From Campylobacter concisus (GTDB taxonomy: Bacteria > Campylobacterota > Campylobacteria > Campylobacterales > Campylobacteraceae): DNA of 64,000 nucleotides. The notes beneath the pieces were generated by a model. The model did no database searches. It saw only the letters and a program-made list of their open reading frames with translations, and was not told the DNA's origin. The stretch spans positions 1 to 64,000 of the forward strand of contig NZ_PIRM01000005.1 in assembly GCF_003049735.1 (NCBI RefSeq), read 5' to 3'. The position numbers and the translations under genes are program-made. Positions 35,138 through 44,766 of the stretch are shown piece after piece. Each line of letters opens with the position of its first letter. Within the stretch, counting starts at the first letter, position 1.

Positions 35138-36261
35138 GTAGAATTTTTTGGTGTAAAAAGTGTTTAAATATGTCTACTAGACCAAGAATTGAATTTAATG
35201 AAGATCAAATTTGCAATGCTTGTCAGTGGAGCGAAGAAAAAAAAACTTTAAATTGGAATGATCGAAAAAAAGAATTAATAGAAATAATAAATAAATATAA
35301 AAAGTCTAATGGTCAATATGATTGTATAGTTCCGGTTAGTGGCGGAAAGGACAGTTCTTATGTTTCATATAAACTGAAAAATGAATACGGTATAAATCCT
35401 TTGACAATAACGGTAAAGCCCGGAATAGTTTTTGATATTGGAGAAGAAAATCTAACAAATTTTATATCCTCAGGATATGATAATATTACAATAAGACCAA
35501 ATTTGAAAGTTTTAAAACAAGTTGATAAAATCGGATTTATTGAATTTGGAAGGCCAATGCTAGGATGGCAAACAATTATACAGGCTTTTATCCCAAAAAT
35601 AGCAAAAAATTTTAATATACAAATGATTTTTTATGGTGAAAATGGCGAAATCGAATATGGCGGTTCTACTAAAAACAAGAATGTACCTTATGGAAGTTTC
35701 GAGTTTGTTAAAAATATTTTGCTCTCAGATACATACAATAGAATAATTAATAGCGGAATAGACAACAACGACTTGGAAATGTATAAATTTGATGAGGATA
35801 TTATTTTTGGTAAAAGCAAGGTACTAAGTCTATATTGGTCTTATTTTGAGCCTTGGGATTCGTATAGAAATTTTAAAATTGCAGAAAAATATTGTGGTCT
35901 TACTAGTAAGAAATCACAGGAAGGCTCTACTTATAATGATTATTCACAAAATGACACAAGTTTATATGATCTACATACATACCTAATGTATTTAAAATTC
36001 GGTTTTGGTAGAGCTTCACAGGATGCTGGTATTGATATTAGAAGGGGTGCTATTTCTAGAAAAGAGGCGATAGAATTAGTAATTAAATACGATGGTATAT
36101 TTCCAGAAATATATTTAGAAGGATACTTGAAGTATTATGATTTGACAAAGGAAGAGTTTGATAATATTATCGACAAATGGGCCAACAAAGATTTATTCTT
36201 TAAAAAGGATGGTGTATGGATTCCTAAATTTAAAGTTGGAAATGATTTTCAAATAGGCTAA
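35134..36261 (+). CDS. N-acetyl sugar amidotransferase (PseA/WbpG family)
   Basis: A 375-aa ATP-dependent enzyme. An N-terminal zinc site has four cysteines (WCKKCLNMS and CNACQW), followed by the PP-loop IVPVSGGKDSSY (about 65-76) and the family segment MIFYGENGEIEYGG. Relatives convert an acetamido group of pseudaminic or legionaminic sugars into acetamidino. No HisH/HisF-like ammonia supplier lies next to it. I chose ATG 35134 (ATGA overlap with the GNAT gene, AAGGAT before it) over 35116. Confidence 0.87.
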   Translation: MSRIFWCKKCLNMSTRPRIEFNEDQICNACQWSEEKKTLNWNDRKKELIEIINKYKKSNGQYDCIVPVSGGKDSSYVSYKLKNEYGINPLTITVKPGIVFDIGEENLTNFISSGYDNITIRPNLKVLKQVDKIGFIEFGRPMLGWQTIIQAFIPKIAKNFNIQMIFYGENGEIEYGGSTKNKNVPYGSFEFVKNILLSDTYNRIINSGIDNNDLEMYKFDEDIIFGKSKVLSLYWSYFEPWDSYRNFKIAEKYCGLTSKKSQEGSTYNDYSQNDTSLYDLHTYLMYLKFGFGRASQDAGIDIRRGAISRKEAIELVIKYDGIFPEIYLEGYLKYYDLTKEEFDNIIDKWANKDLFFKKDGVWIPKFKVGNDFQIG

Positions 36262-36266
36262 AACCA

Positions 36267-36296
36267 ATGAAAATCGCTGTTGTATCATTGAGCTAA
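36267..36296 (+). other. Vestigial gene start (9-codon ORF)
   Basis: ATG...TAA codes MKIAVVSLS, which looks like the first strand of a Rossmann-type glycosyltransferase cut short. It is followed by about 155 bases of AT-rich DNA without coding signs. Possibly the scar of a deleted gene; too short to be sure. Confidence 0.25.
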
Positions 36297-36402
36297 TGTT
36301 ATAGGTTTAAAATGGTTTTTAAATTATAAAAATTTATACCATCATTAAAATTTAAAAATTACATTCACATTAAGAGTCTGATTTAGAGATATATAAAGTT
36401 TT

Positions 36403-36410
36403 GATAAAAT
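36403..36410 (+). promoter_or_regulatory. Possible internal promoter before ptmA
   Basis: GATAAAAT lies 43 bases before the ptmA start, in the only sizeable gap (190 bases) inside the glycan locus. Confidence 0.35.
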
Positions 36411-36452
36411 ATTGAAATATATTAATACAGCAAAAGAACTTTATGAGGAGAT

Positions 36453-37229
36453 ATGATAGTGCTTAAAGATAAAGTTGTAGTTATAACTGGTGGAGCAGGT
36501 CTTATAGGAAAGGAGTTTGTAAAAGCGGTTGTTGAAAATAATGGTATGGCTATAATAGCTGATATAAATGAAGAGCTTGGTCTAAAAGCAAGGCTTAATC
36601 TATCGCGAGAATTAAACACTGCAAATATAGATTTTATAAAAGTTGATATAACATCAAAAAACTCTTTAAATAGCTGTATAGATTACTTAGACAATAAGTA
36701 TAAAAAAATAGATGCTTTGGTAAATAATGCCTATCCTAGAAATAAAAATTATAGTAAGCATTTTTTTGATGTTGAATATGAGGATTTTGTGCAAAATTTA
36801 GGCTTAAACCTTGGCGGATATTTTATAGCTTCACAACAGTTTGTACTTTACTTCAAAAAGCAGGGATATGGAAATATTATAAATATAGGATCAATTTATG
36901 GCGTTGTTGCACCTCGATTCGAGATATATAAAGATACACATATGACTACGCCAGTTGAATATGCAGCCATTAAATCAGGGCTTATTCATCTTACAAAATA
37001 TATGGCAAAATATTTTAAAGGGATGAATATAAAGGTAAATGCGCTAAGTCCTGGCGGTATATTTGATAACCAGCCGGAGCCGTTTTTGGAAAAATATAAA
37101 GATCAGTGTCTGAACAAGGGTATGTTAAACAATAGTGACTTAAAAGGCACCTTGGTGTATCTGCTGAGCGATATGAGTAGATATGTAAATGGTCAAAATA
37201 TCGTAGTTGATGATGGGTTTAGTTTATGA
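36453..37229 (+). CDS. ptmA: SDR oxidoreductase of legionaminic acid synthesis
   Basis: A 258-aa classical SDR: VITGGAGLIGKEF, NNAYPRN, NIGSIYGVVAP, catalytic Y/K in PVEYAAIKSGLIHLTKY, and ALSPGGIFD. It matches PtmA, named in Campylobacter flagellin glycan modification and linked with PtmF in supplying the amino-sugar precursor. It ends with an ATGA-type overlap into the next gene. Confidence 0.87.
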   Translation: MIVLKDKVVVITGGAGLIGKEFVKAVVENNGMAIIADINEELGLKARLNLSRELNTANIDFIKVDITSKNSLNSCIDYLDNKYKKIDALVNNAYPRNKNYSKHFFDVEYEDFVQNLGLNLGGYFIASQQFVLYFKKQGYGNIINIGSIYGVVAPRFEIYKDTHMTTPVEYAAIKSGLIHLTKYMAKYFKGMNIKVNALSPGGIFDNQPEPFLEKYKDQCLNKGMLNNSDLKGTLVYLLSDMSRYVNGQNIVVDDGFSL

Positions 37230-38875
37230 ATATACTTAAATATGTTAAACATATATTAAGCTTATCTAAAAGGGGAACATTTTTAGATTATATTATTTAT
37301 TATTTAAAGGCCATTCCAAAAGTTAAACGACTTAAAAAAATTGACTTCTCGAATATAACTATATATTTTAAGAAAAACTCTAACTCTGTAAAATCAGATA
37401 GAAATGTCTTACTAGAATTTTTTTCTGATTATCCAGCAATGGTTCATAATATCTGCAATAGAAATTTACTTTTAGAAAATATAAAAAATACAAATAGTAT
37501 TGCTTTACTCCAGCACAATTCTGATATTAAAATGAAATACTTAGCAAGAGTATATGGCATAAATAAATTTACATCTGTGTATACATATAAAAATATTTTA
37601 TATAGATATATGTCATTGATATTTCTAATTAAAAATTTTAAATTCTTTAAATATAAAAAAATATATGGCTGGAGCATAGTTTGTGAAGGGATTGAAATAG
37701 GTGACCTGATTTATGATCAGTTTTTAAGATTTTCAAATTTACCTACTTATAGAAAAATTGATTTAAGGTTTTTATTATATATATTTAATTCTATAATATT
37801 ATTTTATAGATACAAAGATATATTGGTAGAAAATAAAATTACTGATATTATTTTATCTCATGATGTGTATGCTGATTGTGGGATATTTTTTAGAGTAGCT
37901 TGCTTAGTTAATCCAGATATAAAATTTTATAATGGTGATACAGTAAATCTTGGTTATTTGACTGTACAAAATGCCACAAAAGGTCATATTAAAAAGCCAA
38001 GGGTTCTTTATAAAAATGATACGGTAGCAATATTTTCTAAATTTTCTAAAGAAGCATTATTAAAAGAATATGAGAATATTATGCTACTTAGAACTAGCGG
38101 GAAAAATCATAAAGATATTGATAATGCAAATGTATACTTGAGTACAGATATAAATAGCATTGAGGAATTAAAATCCAAATATGCAGTTCATCAAGAAGGT
38201 AAAAACTTTTTTGTATATTCGCATGCTTTTGTTGATGCCGTTAGATATTTTGAAACTCTTTATTCGGATTATTACACTTGGTTATATGAGACTTTGATTT
38301 TATTGTCAAAAAAAACTTTAAAGCATAATTTTTACGTAAAAGCCCATCCTTCTGAACATTTTTATAAATGTGATGTGACCGTGAAAAGTGTTGTTGATGA
38401 AATAAATTCTAAATATGGAGCTAAGTTTATTTACCTAGATAAAAAAATCAATAACAATATTGTATTTAAACAGGCAGACGCTTGTTTCACTTGTGCTGGA
38501 TCGATCGCTTTTGAAGCACCTTGCTTTGGTGTGCCAGTATTTACCACATCAAATTTTATGAAAGAAGTAAAAACCACTATAAATTCTATGAGCATAGACG
38601 AATACAAGAGAAATTTGGAAACTGTAGATAATCTACAAAGGCTTAGTGATGATGTAATAGAAAGAGCAAGATTGTATTTTATTTTGTTTGATAAATATTT
38701 CCTGATAGATCTGGAAAATCCAATTAATGATGTTTTTGGGGATTCATATAAGCAGTATGAGTTTATAAATAGTAGTATTTTAAATAGTCCTAAAGTAGCA
38801 GAACAAGTATTATTCAGAGCATTTAAGTATACTGTGGCAAATAATTTTTTGTATACCTATAGAAATGAAGTTTAA
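37226..38875 (+). CDS. Probable GT-B glycosyltransferase, unassigned
   Basis: A 549-aa, lysine- and isoleucine-rich protein I cannot name. The C-terminal half has marks of a GT-B nucleotide-sugar domain like that of capsule Kdo/polyol-phosphate transferases: FYVKAHPSE (about 369-377) and CFTCAGSIAFEAPCFGVPVFTT (about 419-440). No signal peptide or clear membrane helix. Coming directly after the CMP-nonulosonate genes, it might be the nonulosonic acid transferase; that is inference. Codons are strongly AT-biased. Confidence 0.6.
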   Translation: MNILKYVKHILSLSKRGTFLDYIIYYLKAIPKVKRLKKIDFSNITIYFKKNSNSVKSDRNVLLEFFSDYPAMVHNICNRNLLLENIKNTNSIALLQHNSDIKMKYLARVYGINKFTSVYTYKNILYRYMSLIFLIKNFKFFKYKKIYGWSIVCEGIEIGDLIYDQFLRFSNLPTYRKIDLRFLLYIFNSIILFYRYKDILVENKITDIILSHDVYADCGIFFRVACLVNPDIKFYNGDTVNLGYLTVQNATKGHIKKPRVLYKNDTVAIFSKFSKEALLKEYENIMLLRTSGKNHKDIDNANVYLSTDINSIEELKSKYAVHQEGKNFFVYSHAFVDAVRYFETLYSDYYTWLYETLILLSKKTLKHNFYVKAHPSEHFYKCDVTVKSVVDEINSKYGAKFIYLDKKINNNIVFKQADACFTCAGSIAFEAPCFGVPVFTTSNFMKEVKTTINSMSIDEYKRNLETVDNLQRLSDDVIERARLYFILFDKYFLIDLENPINDVFGDSYKQYEFINSSILNSPKVAEQVLFRAFKYTVANNFLYTYRNEV

Positions 38876-38893
38876 ATAAGCAAAAAGGAGAAG

Positions 38894-39589
38894 ATGGTGG
38901 TTAGAAAGATAATAGGGAAGCTTATTCCTACACGAGTTAAAAAGCAATTGAATAATTTCAAAATATTGGCTTATGGTTATTCTCAATATGGTACTATAAA
39001 AAAATGGGATTGTGTCGATGCTTGTGGCAATAAAATACCTTGGTATACGTATCCTGCTATAGAATTCTTAAATACTTTTGATTTTTCTGAAAAATCTGTT
39101 TTTGAATTTGGAAGTGGTAATTCATCAACGTATTGGGCTAAAAAGGCTAAGGATGTTATTTCTGTTGAACATGATAAAGAATGGTTTGAAAAAGTAAATT
39201 CTAGTCTCAACAATAATCAAACTTTGCTACTCAGAGAAGATAGTGAGGATTATGAAAAATCTATATTGGATCTTAATAAAAAATTTGATGTAGTTATAAT
39301 AGATGGTATCAGAAGACCTCAATGCTCAAATTTAATTAAAAATTGTTTAAATTATCAATCAGATGGGGGGGGTATTGTGATATTAGATAACTCTGATTGG
39401 TTTAGAGAGACATCAAAATATTTAAGAGAAAAACTAGACCTTATAGAGATAGATTTTCATGGCTTTGGTCCAATAAATGATTATACTTGGACGACTTCTG
39501 TATTTATAACAAGAAATTTCAGATTCAAGCCAATTGATAATATACAGCCTATTTTTTCCACATCAGCTATCAAACAGAGCGGGGAATAA
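38894..39589 (+). CDS. Class I SAM-dependent methyltransferase, with G8 tract
   Basis: A 231-aa protein with the SAM motif VFEFGSGNSSTYWA (about residue 70-83), acidic loop VISVEHD and VVIIDGIRRPQC. The run of eight G at 39365-39372 codes DGGGI in the second half; slippage by one base would truncate the protein. It lies between the GT-B gene and an FkbM gene and probably methylates a sugar of the glycan. RBS AAGGAG. Confidence 0.72.
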   Translation: MVVRKIIGKLIPTRVKKQLNNFKILAYGYSQYGTIKKWDCVDACGNKIPWYTYPAIEFLNTFDFSEKSVFEFGSGNSSTYWAKKAKDVISVEHDKEWFEKVNSSLNNNQTLLLREDSEDYEKSILDLNKKFDVVIIDGIRRPQCSNLIKNCLNYQSDGGGIVILDNSDWFRETSKYLREKLDLIEIDFHGFGPINDYTWTTSVFITRNFRFKPIDNIQPIFSTSAIKQSGE

Positions 39590-39592
39590 ATA

Positions 39593-40324
39593 TTGCTACA
39601 ACAAATACTTAAAAAATTTTTACCTAAAACATTAAAAGAAAAAATTATTGAGTTTAGAAATAATAATTTAGACGGATATGCCACAAAGTCATATTCTCAA
39701 GAGGGTGAAGATATGATTTTGAAAAGGTTGTTCGGAGGACAGAAATTTGGTTTTTATGTAGATGTAGGCGCCCATCATCCCAAGCGTTTTTCAAATACAT
39801 ATTATTTTTATAAAAAAGGATGGAGGGGTATTAATATAGATGCCATGCCAGGGAGTATGATTGCTTTTGATAAATTTCGTCCAAGAGATATAAATATAGA
39901 AAAGCCAATATCTGATAAAAAACAAATTTTAACCTACTACGCCTTTAATGAACCTGCTTTAAATACTTTTTCAAAGGAGTTAGCAGTAGAGTATGAAAAG
40001 GAAAATTATTTTATAAAATTTACAAGAGATATTGAAACTACAACACTTGAGGATATTCTTGATAGAAATTTACCAAAAAACCAGGATATAGACTTTTTGT
40101 CGGTAGACGTTGAAGGACTGGATCTTATGGTCTTAAGATCAAATAACTTTGAAAAATACAAACCAAAAATAGTTTTGATAGAAATTCTAGGAAATAGCTT
40201 TAGTGAAATTGAAAACAATAAAATAGCTGATTATTTAAGGCAATATGGCTATTCTATCTTTGCAAAGACTGTTAATACTGTATTTTTTGTAAACAATAGT
40301 TTTAAAAAAGATAAGCTTTTATAG
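39593..40324 (+). CDS. FkbM family methyltransferase
   Basis: A 243-aa protein of the FkbM type: SYSQEGEDMILKRLFGG, FYVDVGAHHPKRFSNTYYFYKKGWRGINIDA (SAM site), and FLSVDVEGLDLMVLRSNNF. Likely an O-methyltransferase of the glycan. The TTG start at 39593 follows the previous stop by 3 bases. The two methyltransferase genes both start with a short basic segment ending in a KKxLNNF or KEKIIEFR-like stretch, perhaps a membrane-surface anchor. Confidence 0.8.
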   Translation: MLQQILKKFLPKTLKEKIIEFRNNNLDGYATKSYSQEGEDMILKRLFGGQKFGFYVDVGAHHPKRFSNTYYFYKKGWRGINIDAMPGSMIAFDKFRPRDINIEKPISDKKQILTYYAFNEPALNTFSKELAVEYEKENYFIKFTRDIETTTLEDILDRNLPKNQDIDFLSVDVEGLDLMVLRSNNFEKYKPKIVLIEILGNSFSEIENNKIADYLRQYGYSIFAKTVNTVFFVNNSFKKDKLL

Positions 40325-40386
40325 ACTTGTAGTTTAATATTTGTATTGGTTTATAAGATAATTATATGAAGGATCTGTAAAAGTAT

Positions 40387-42246
40387 ATGTGCGGAATATT
40401 AGGAACGATACCATCTTCAAATGAAACTGAATTTAAAAGTGCCTTAAATAGATTAGAGCATAGAGGTCCTGATGGTTTTGGAATAGAAACAATTGGAAAT
40501 AGTATTACATTGGGACATAGAAGACTGGCTATTGTGGATTTGTCAGATGACGCTCATCAGCCAATGTATGATAAAATAAAAAGATATTGTTTAATTTTTA
40601 ATGGTGAGATATATAATTTTTTGGAAATTAAAAAAGAGCTAGAAACAAAAGGGTATACATTTTGTTCATCATCAGATACAGAAGTTTTGCTTTATTCTTA
40701 TATAGAGTGGGGTGAAGAGTGTGTCTTAAAATTTAATGGAATGTGGGCTTTTGCTATATGGGATATTCAAAAAAAAGAGCTTTTTTTATCTAGAGATAGA
40801 TTTGGCAAAAAACCACTTTTTTATGCCGTAATTGATGGTAAATTTATATTTGCCTCAGAAATGAAGGCCATCTATCCATTTTTAAAAGAAATAAGACCAT
40901 CACAAGATTTTCATTGGATGAAAGATAATATTTTTTCATATGAAGTAACCGAAAAATGTTTGATAGATGGAATTAAGAGATTCCCTTTCGGACATAATGG
41001 AATTTATAAAAATGGGAATTTAACAATAAAAAGATACTGGAACACGCTTGATAATATTGTGGACCCACCCAAAACATATGATGCTCAAGTAGAGCGATTT
41101 AGGGAATTATTTTTAGACGCTTGTAAGATTAGGATGAGAGCAGATGTACCTATAGGAACAGCCCTTAGTGGAGGGCTTGATAGCAGTGCAACTATTTCAG
41201 CCATGGCTCATCTATCAAAATCTCATGTTGATTATGGCAAGAATGACTGGCAACATGCTTTTGTTGCATCTTTTCCAGGTACTCCACTCGATGAATCACA
41301 TTTTGCAAAAATGGTTGTTGATCATATAGGAATTGAAGCCACTTATATAAACATTGAGCCTCTTAAGTATTGGGATAACCTAGAAAAATATTTTTATATG
41401 TTTGAGGATTTATATATAACTAGCCCGATACCAATGATGGCTACATATGGAGCTGTAAAAAAACATGGAACGACAGTGACATTAGATGGGCATGGGGCAG
41501 ATGAGCTTTTTAGTGGCTATGGGCATTTAGTTGAAGCCTTATGGAATAGTAAATTTTCGATAAAAAATAGTATAGATATACTTAATACCTATCAAGAGAC
41601 ATTGGGTAATGGGGCACAGTTTGATAGGAATAGTAATTTTAATATATATGTTAAATTTATGATAAAGAAAATAGCAAAAATAATTTTTGGAAAAGAAATT
41701 AGGTCAAAAGATGCCAACCATAAAAATTTTAAAAAACTTGATAGCTTTTCTCAGCAACTATATATAATTTTTCATGAAACGATATTGCCAACCTTGCTTA
41801 GGAATTATGATAGGTATTCTATGACAAATAGCGTAGAGATAAGGATGCCTTTTATGGATCATAGGATCGTCTCTTTTGTAACCTCTTTGCCGTATTCTAG
41901 TAAATTTGGAAATGGCTATACAAAAAAGCTCATAAGAGATGCTATGGATCCTTACATGCCAAAAGAGATAACATGGAGAAAGTCTAAGATCGGATTTAAC
42001 TCTCCAATAGTTGATTGGATGCAGGGCGATTTAAAGGAATGGTTTTTGGATACGGTTCATGAAAAAGGCTTTATGGAATCTAGCTTGATAGACAATCCAC
42101 CTGAGCTTCAAAGACAAATTTTGAGTATCGCAAATAAAAATACAAATAGCTATGTGTTGGCTGAAAATTCTTGGAAGAATTTAACACCATATGTTTGGGA
42201 AAAAGCAATTAAAAAATTTGGGGTTGGCAATAATGCAACAAAGTGA
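40387..42246 (+). CDS. asnB: Asparagine synthase-like glutamine-hydrolysing amidotransferase
   Basis: A 619-aa protein. The class II glutaminase domain begins with the nucleophile Cys2 (MCGILG) and has LEHRGPDG, HRRLAIVDLS and FNGEIYNF. The synthase domain has the PP-loop GTALSGGLDSSA and VTLDGHGADELFSGY. In glycan loci such proteins usually amidate a carboxyl group of an acidic sugar, so this copy may act on the nonulosonate or a uronic acid and not on aspartate. Followed by a 14-base overlap. Confidence 0.85.
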   Translation: MCGILGTIPSSNETEFKSALNRLEHRGPDGFGIETIGNSITLGHRRLAIVDLSDDAHQPMYDKIKRYCLIFNGEIYNFLEIKKELETKGYTFCSSSDTEVLLYSYIEWGEECVLKFNGMWAFAIWDIQKKELFLSRDRFGKKPLFYAVIDGKFIFASEMKAIYPFLKEIRPSQDFHWMKDNIFSYEVTEKCLIDGIKRFPFGHNGIYKNGNLTIKRYWNTLDNIVDPPKTYDAQVERFRELFLDACKIRMRADVPIGTALSGGLDSSATISAMAHLSKSHVDYGKNDWQHAFVASFPGTPLDESHFAKMVVDHIGIEATYINIEPLKYWDNLEKYFYMFEDLYITSPIPMMATYGAVKKHGTTVTLDGHGADELFSGYGHLVEALWNSKFSIKNSIDILNTYQETLGNGAQFDRNSNFNIYVKFMIKKIAKIIFGKEIRSKDANHKNFKKLDSFSQQLYIIFHETILPTLLRNYDRYSMTNSVEIRMPFMDHRIVSFVTSLPYSSKFGNGYTKKLIRDAMDPYMPKEITWRKSKIGFNSPIVDWMQGDLKEWFLDTVHEKGFMESSLIDNPPELQRQILSIANKNTNSYVLAENSWKNLTPYVWEKAIKKFGVGNNATK

Positions 42247-43852
42247 TATAAAATCGTATAATTTGGCACCAATAGTGCTATTTGTCTATAATAGATTAGA
42301 TCATACAAAGCAGACCATAGAGGCTTTACAAAAAAATGAAATTTCAAATAAGAGTGATCTTTTTATATATTCTGATGCGGCTAAAAACGAAGGGTCAAAA
42401 CAAAAAGTAGCAGAGGTAAGGGAATATATAAAAAGTATAAATGGATTTAAAAATATTACAATCATTGAAAGAGAAAAAAACTATGGTCTTGCAAATAGTA
42501 TCATAGATGGTGTTACAAAAATTGTAAATGAATATGGCAAAATAATTGTTCTTGAAGATGACTTAATAACAAGTCCAAATTTTTTAAAATTTATGAACGA
42601 GGCGTTGGAAATTTATAAAAATGAGGACAAAGTATACAGTGTTACTGGGTATTCTTTTACTGATAATATATCGGATATTGAAAGTAGCTATTTTTTGAAA
42701 CTTACTAGCTCTTGGAGCTGGGGTACTTGGGCGGATAGATGGCAACAATTCAAACGAGATAAAAAGGATTTGGAGCAAATTGTCAGTAGCTCAATACAAG
42801 AAAAAAATCTTTTTAACTTCGATGATTCTTATGATTATATCAGCATGACTAAGATGCAGATCAATGATAAAATAGATTCGTGGGCGATTTATTGGCATCT
42901 GTGTGTATTTAAACAAAATGGACTTACACTATATCCTGCTAAGAAGTTAGTGAAAAATATTGGGTTTGATGGAAGTGGAACTCACTGTTCTTTCTCGGAA
43001 CATGAGGACGAACTAGTAAATTTTTATCCTAGTTTTACAAAAGATATTGTTGAAAAAACAGTAAATAGAAATGTAGTGTCTAGTATATTAAGAGAAAAAA
43101 ATAAAATAAGCATAAAAAGAAAAATAATAAATAAACTAAAAAAACATTTATCTCAAAAACAAAAACAGATTTTATTAATACTATTTTCGAAGGCACAATT
43201 GCTCTTTCATAAAAAAGATATAGGCAAAAATACATATATCGATAAGACAGTGCATGTAACAGGCTGGAAAAATATCTTAATAGGGAATAATACTGGTATC
43301 AGCGAATACACTTGGATAAATGTAAATAAAAGGTTGGGAGACAATAAGCATATTATAATTGGCAGCAACTGTTATATTGGCAGAAGGAATTTTTTTAGCT
43401 CAGGATTATTAATAAAAGTATCAGATTATTTTATGAGTGGCATTGATTGTAAATTTATGGGAAGCGACCATGTTTTTAAAAATCCTTTTATACCATATAT
43501 TGCTACTGGAACAACTATGGAAAAAAAAATTATTATTGAAACCAATGTATGGCTAGGCGCTGGAGTGAGTGTTATTGGAAATTTAACAATAGGTAGAGGC
43601 TCTATAGTAGGTGCTGGAAGTTTGGTTAACAAAGACATACCACCTTTTAGTGTTGCTGTTGGGAGCCCTTGTAAAGTTATAAAAAGATATGACTTTGGTG
43701 CCGGAAAATGGGTAGGAATAGACGAATATAATTTCAACAATGATTCATTGATTCCAACAGAAGAGGAGTATGCAAATAAATTAAAACAAAATTTTCCAAA
43801 TGTTATCATTCCATTTGTTGCATGTGGAAAAAATAAAGGTGATTTGTTTTGA
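42233..43852 (+). CDS. Fusion of a GT-A glycosyltransferase and a hexapeptide acyltransferase
   Basis: A 539-aa protein in two parts. Residues about 8-270 resemble a GNT-I/GT2-like transferase: PIVLFVYNRLDHTKQTIEAL, KNYGLANSIIDG, the DxD-type EDDLITSPNFLKFMN and LTSSWSWGTWADRW. Residues about 340-515 are a left-handed beta-helix O-acetyltransferase (WbbJ type) with ISEYTWINVNKR, GSNCYIGRRN and the hallmark NVWLGAGVSVIGNLTIGRGSIVGAGSLV. A lysine-rich linker joins them. One chain would add a sugar and acylate it. I took the ATG at 42233 over the upstream in-frame ATG inside asnB. Confidence 0.8.
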   Translation: MQQSDIKSYNLAPIVLFVYNRLDHTKQTIEALQKNEISNKSDLFIYSDAAKNEGSKQKVAEVREYIKSINGFKNITIIEREKNYGLANSIIDGVTKIVNEYGKIIVLEDDLITSPNFLKFMNEALEIYKNEDKVYSVTGYSFTDNISDIESSYFLKLTSSWSWGTWADRWQQFKRDKKDLEQIVSSSIQEKNLFNFDDSYDYISMTKMQINDKIDSWAIYWHLCVFKQNGLTLYPAKKLVKNIGFDGSGTHCSFSEHEDELVNFYPSFTKDIVEKTVNRNVVSSILREKNKISIKRKIINKLKKHLSQKQKQILLILFSKAQLLFHKKDIGKNTYIDKTVHVTGWKNILIGNNTGISEYTWINVNKRLGDNKHIIIGSNCYIGRRNFFSSGLLIKVSDYFMSGIDCKFMGSDHVFKNPFIPYIATGTTMEKKIIIETNVWLGAGVSVIGNLTIGRGSIVGAGSLVNKDIPPFSVAVGSPCKVIKRYDFGAGKWVGIDEYNFNNDSLIPTEEEYANKLKQNFPNVIIPFVACGKNKGDLF

Positions 43853-44766
43853 AAAAAATATTAATTACTGGAGCCAAGGGTTTTTTGGGTTCAAATGTAG
43901 CACATTATTTTAAAACTCTAGGATATCAGACATATGGTATAGGACATGGTGGACTGTCTATAGAAGAGTCGAAAGAGATTGGGCTTGACTACTGGAAAAA
44001 GGATGATGTGTCGATAAAGGCAATTTTAGAATTTGAACAAGTTTTTGATGTTATAGTGCATTGTGGCGGTAGTGGCTCTGTTGGTTTTTCTGTTAAATGC
44101 CCATACGAAGATTTTAAAAAAACAGTAAATGGTACACTTGAAGTCTTAGAATATATAAGGGTGTATAACAATAATTCCCATCTTATCTACCCATCAAGTC
44201 CAGCAGTACAGGGCGAATGTGAGGATAAGCCGATCGTAGAAGAGTATTTTGGAAGACCAGTTTCTCCTTATGGGTATCATAAAAAAATAGCCGAGGATCT
44301 ATGTCAGAGCTATAGTGAAAAATTTGGTTTAAATATTTCTATAATAAGACTCTTTTCAGTATACGGAAATGGTCTTAAGAAGCAGTTGCTTTGGGATGCT
44401 TGCCAAAAAATATTAGATAGTAGCGATGAGGCCGTCTTTTGGGGCACGGGGAAGGAGACAAGGGATTTTATACACATAAGTGATGTTTTGCGTTTAGTTG
44501 ATATGTTGTTAAAAAAAGATGAGAAATTTTATATCATAAACGGTGGAACTGGTGTAAAGCATACCATAAAAGATGTAGTAGAAATGATAAGAAATCTAGT
44601 AAATCCAAATATTAATATAAAATTTAATAATCAAGTGAATGTAGGAAATCCAATGTACTACTGGGCGGATACACACAAGCTAGAAAAAAATAGTTTTAAG
44701 GCGGATAAAAATTTAAAACAAGAGATAATAAACTATGTAGAGTGGATAAAGGGACTGGATGATTAA
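43849..44766 (+). CDS. NAD-dependent epimerase/dehydratase
   Basis: A 305-aa extended SDR: ITGAKGFLGSNVAHYF, SPAVQGE, catalytic SPYGYHKKIAEDL and RLFSVYGNGLKKQL. The substrate is probably a nucleotide sugar, not identified. The TTG start overlaps the previous stop (TTGA). The next gene overlaps by 8 bases. Confidence 0.82.
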   Translation: MKKILITGAKGFLGSNVAHYFKTLGYQTYGIGHGGLSIEESKEIGLDYWKKDDVSIKAILEFEQVFDVIVHCGGSGSVGFSVKCPYEDFKKTVNGTLEVLEYIRVYNNNSHLIYPSSPAVQGECEDKPIVEEYFGRPVSPYGYHKKIAEDLCQSYSEKFGLNISIIRLFSVYGNGLKKQLLWDACQKILDSSDEAVFWGTGKETRDFIHISDVLRLVDMLLKKDEKFYIINGGTGVKHTIKDVVEMIRNLVNPNINIKFNNQVNVGNPMYYWADTHKLEKNSFKADKNLKQEIINYVEWIKGLDD

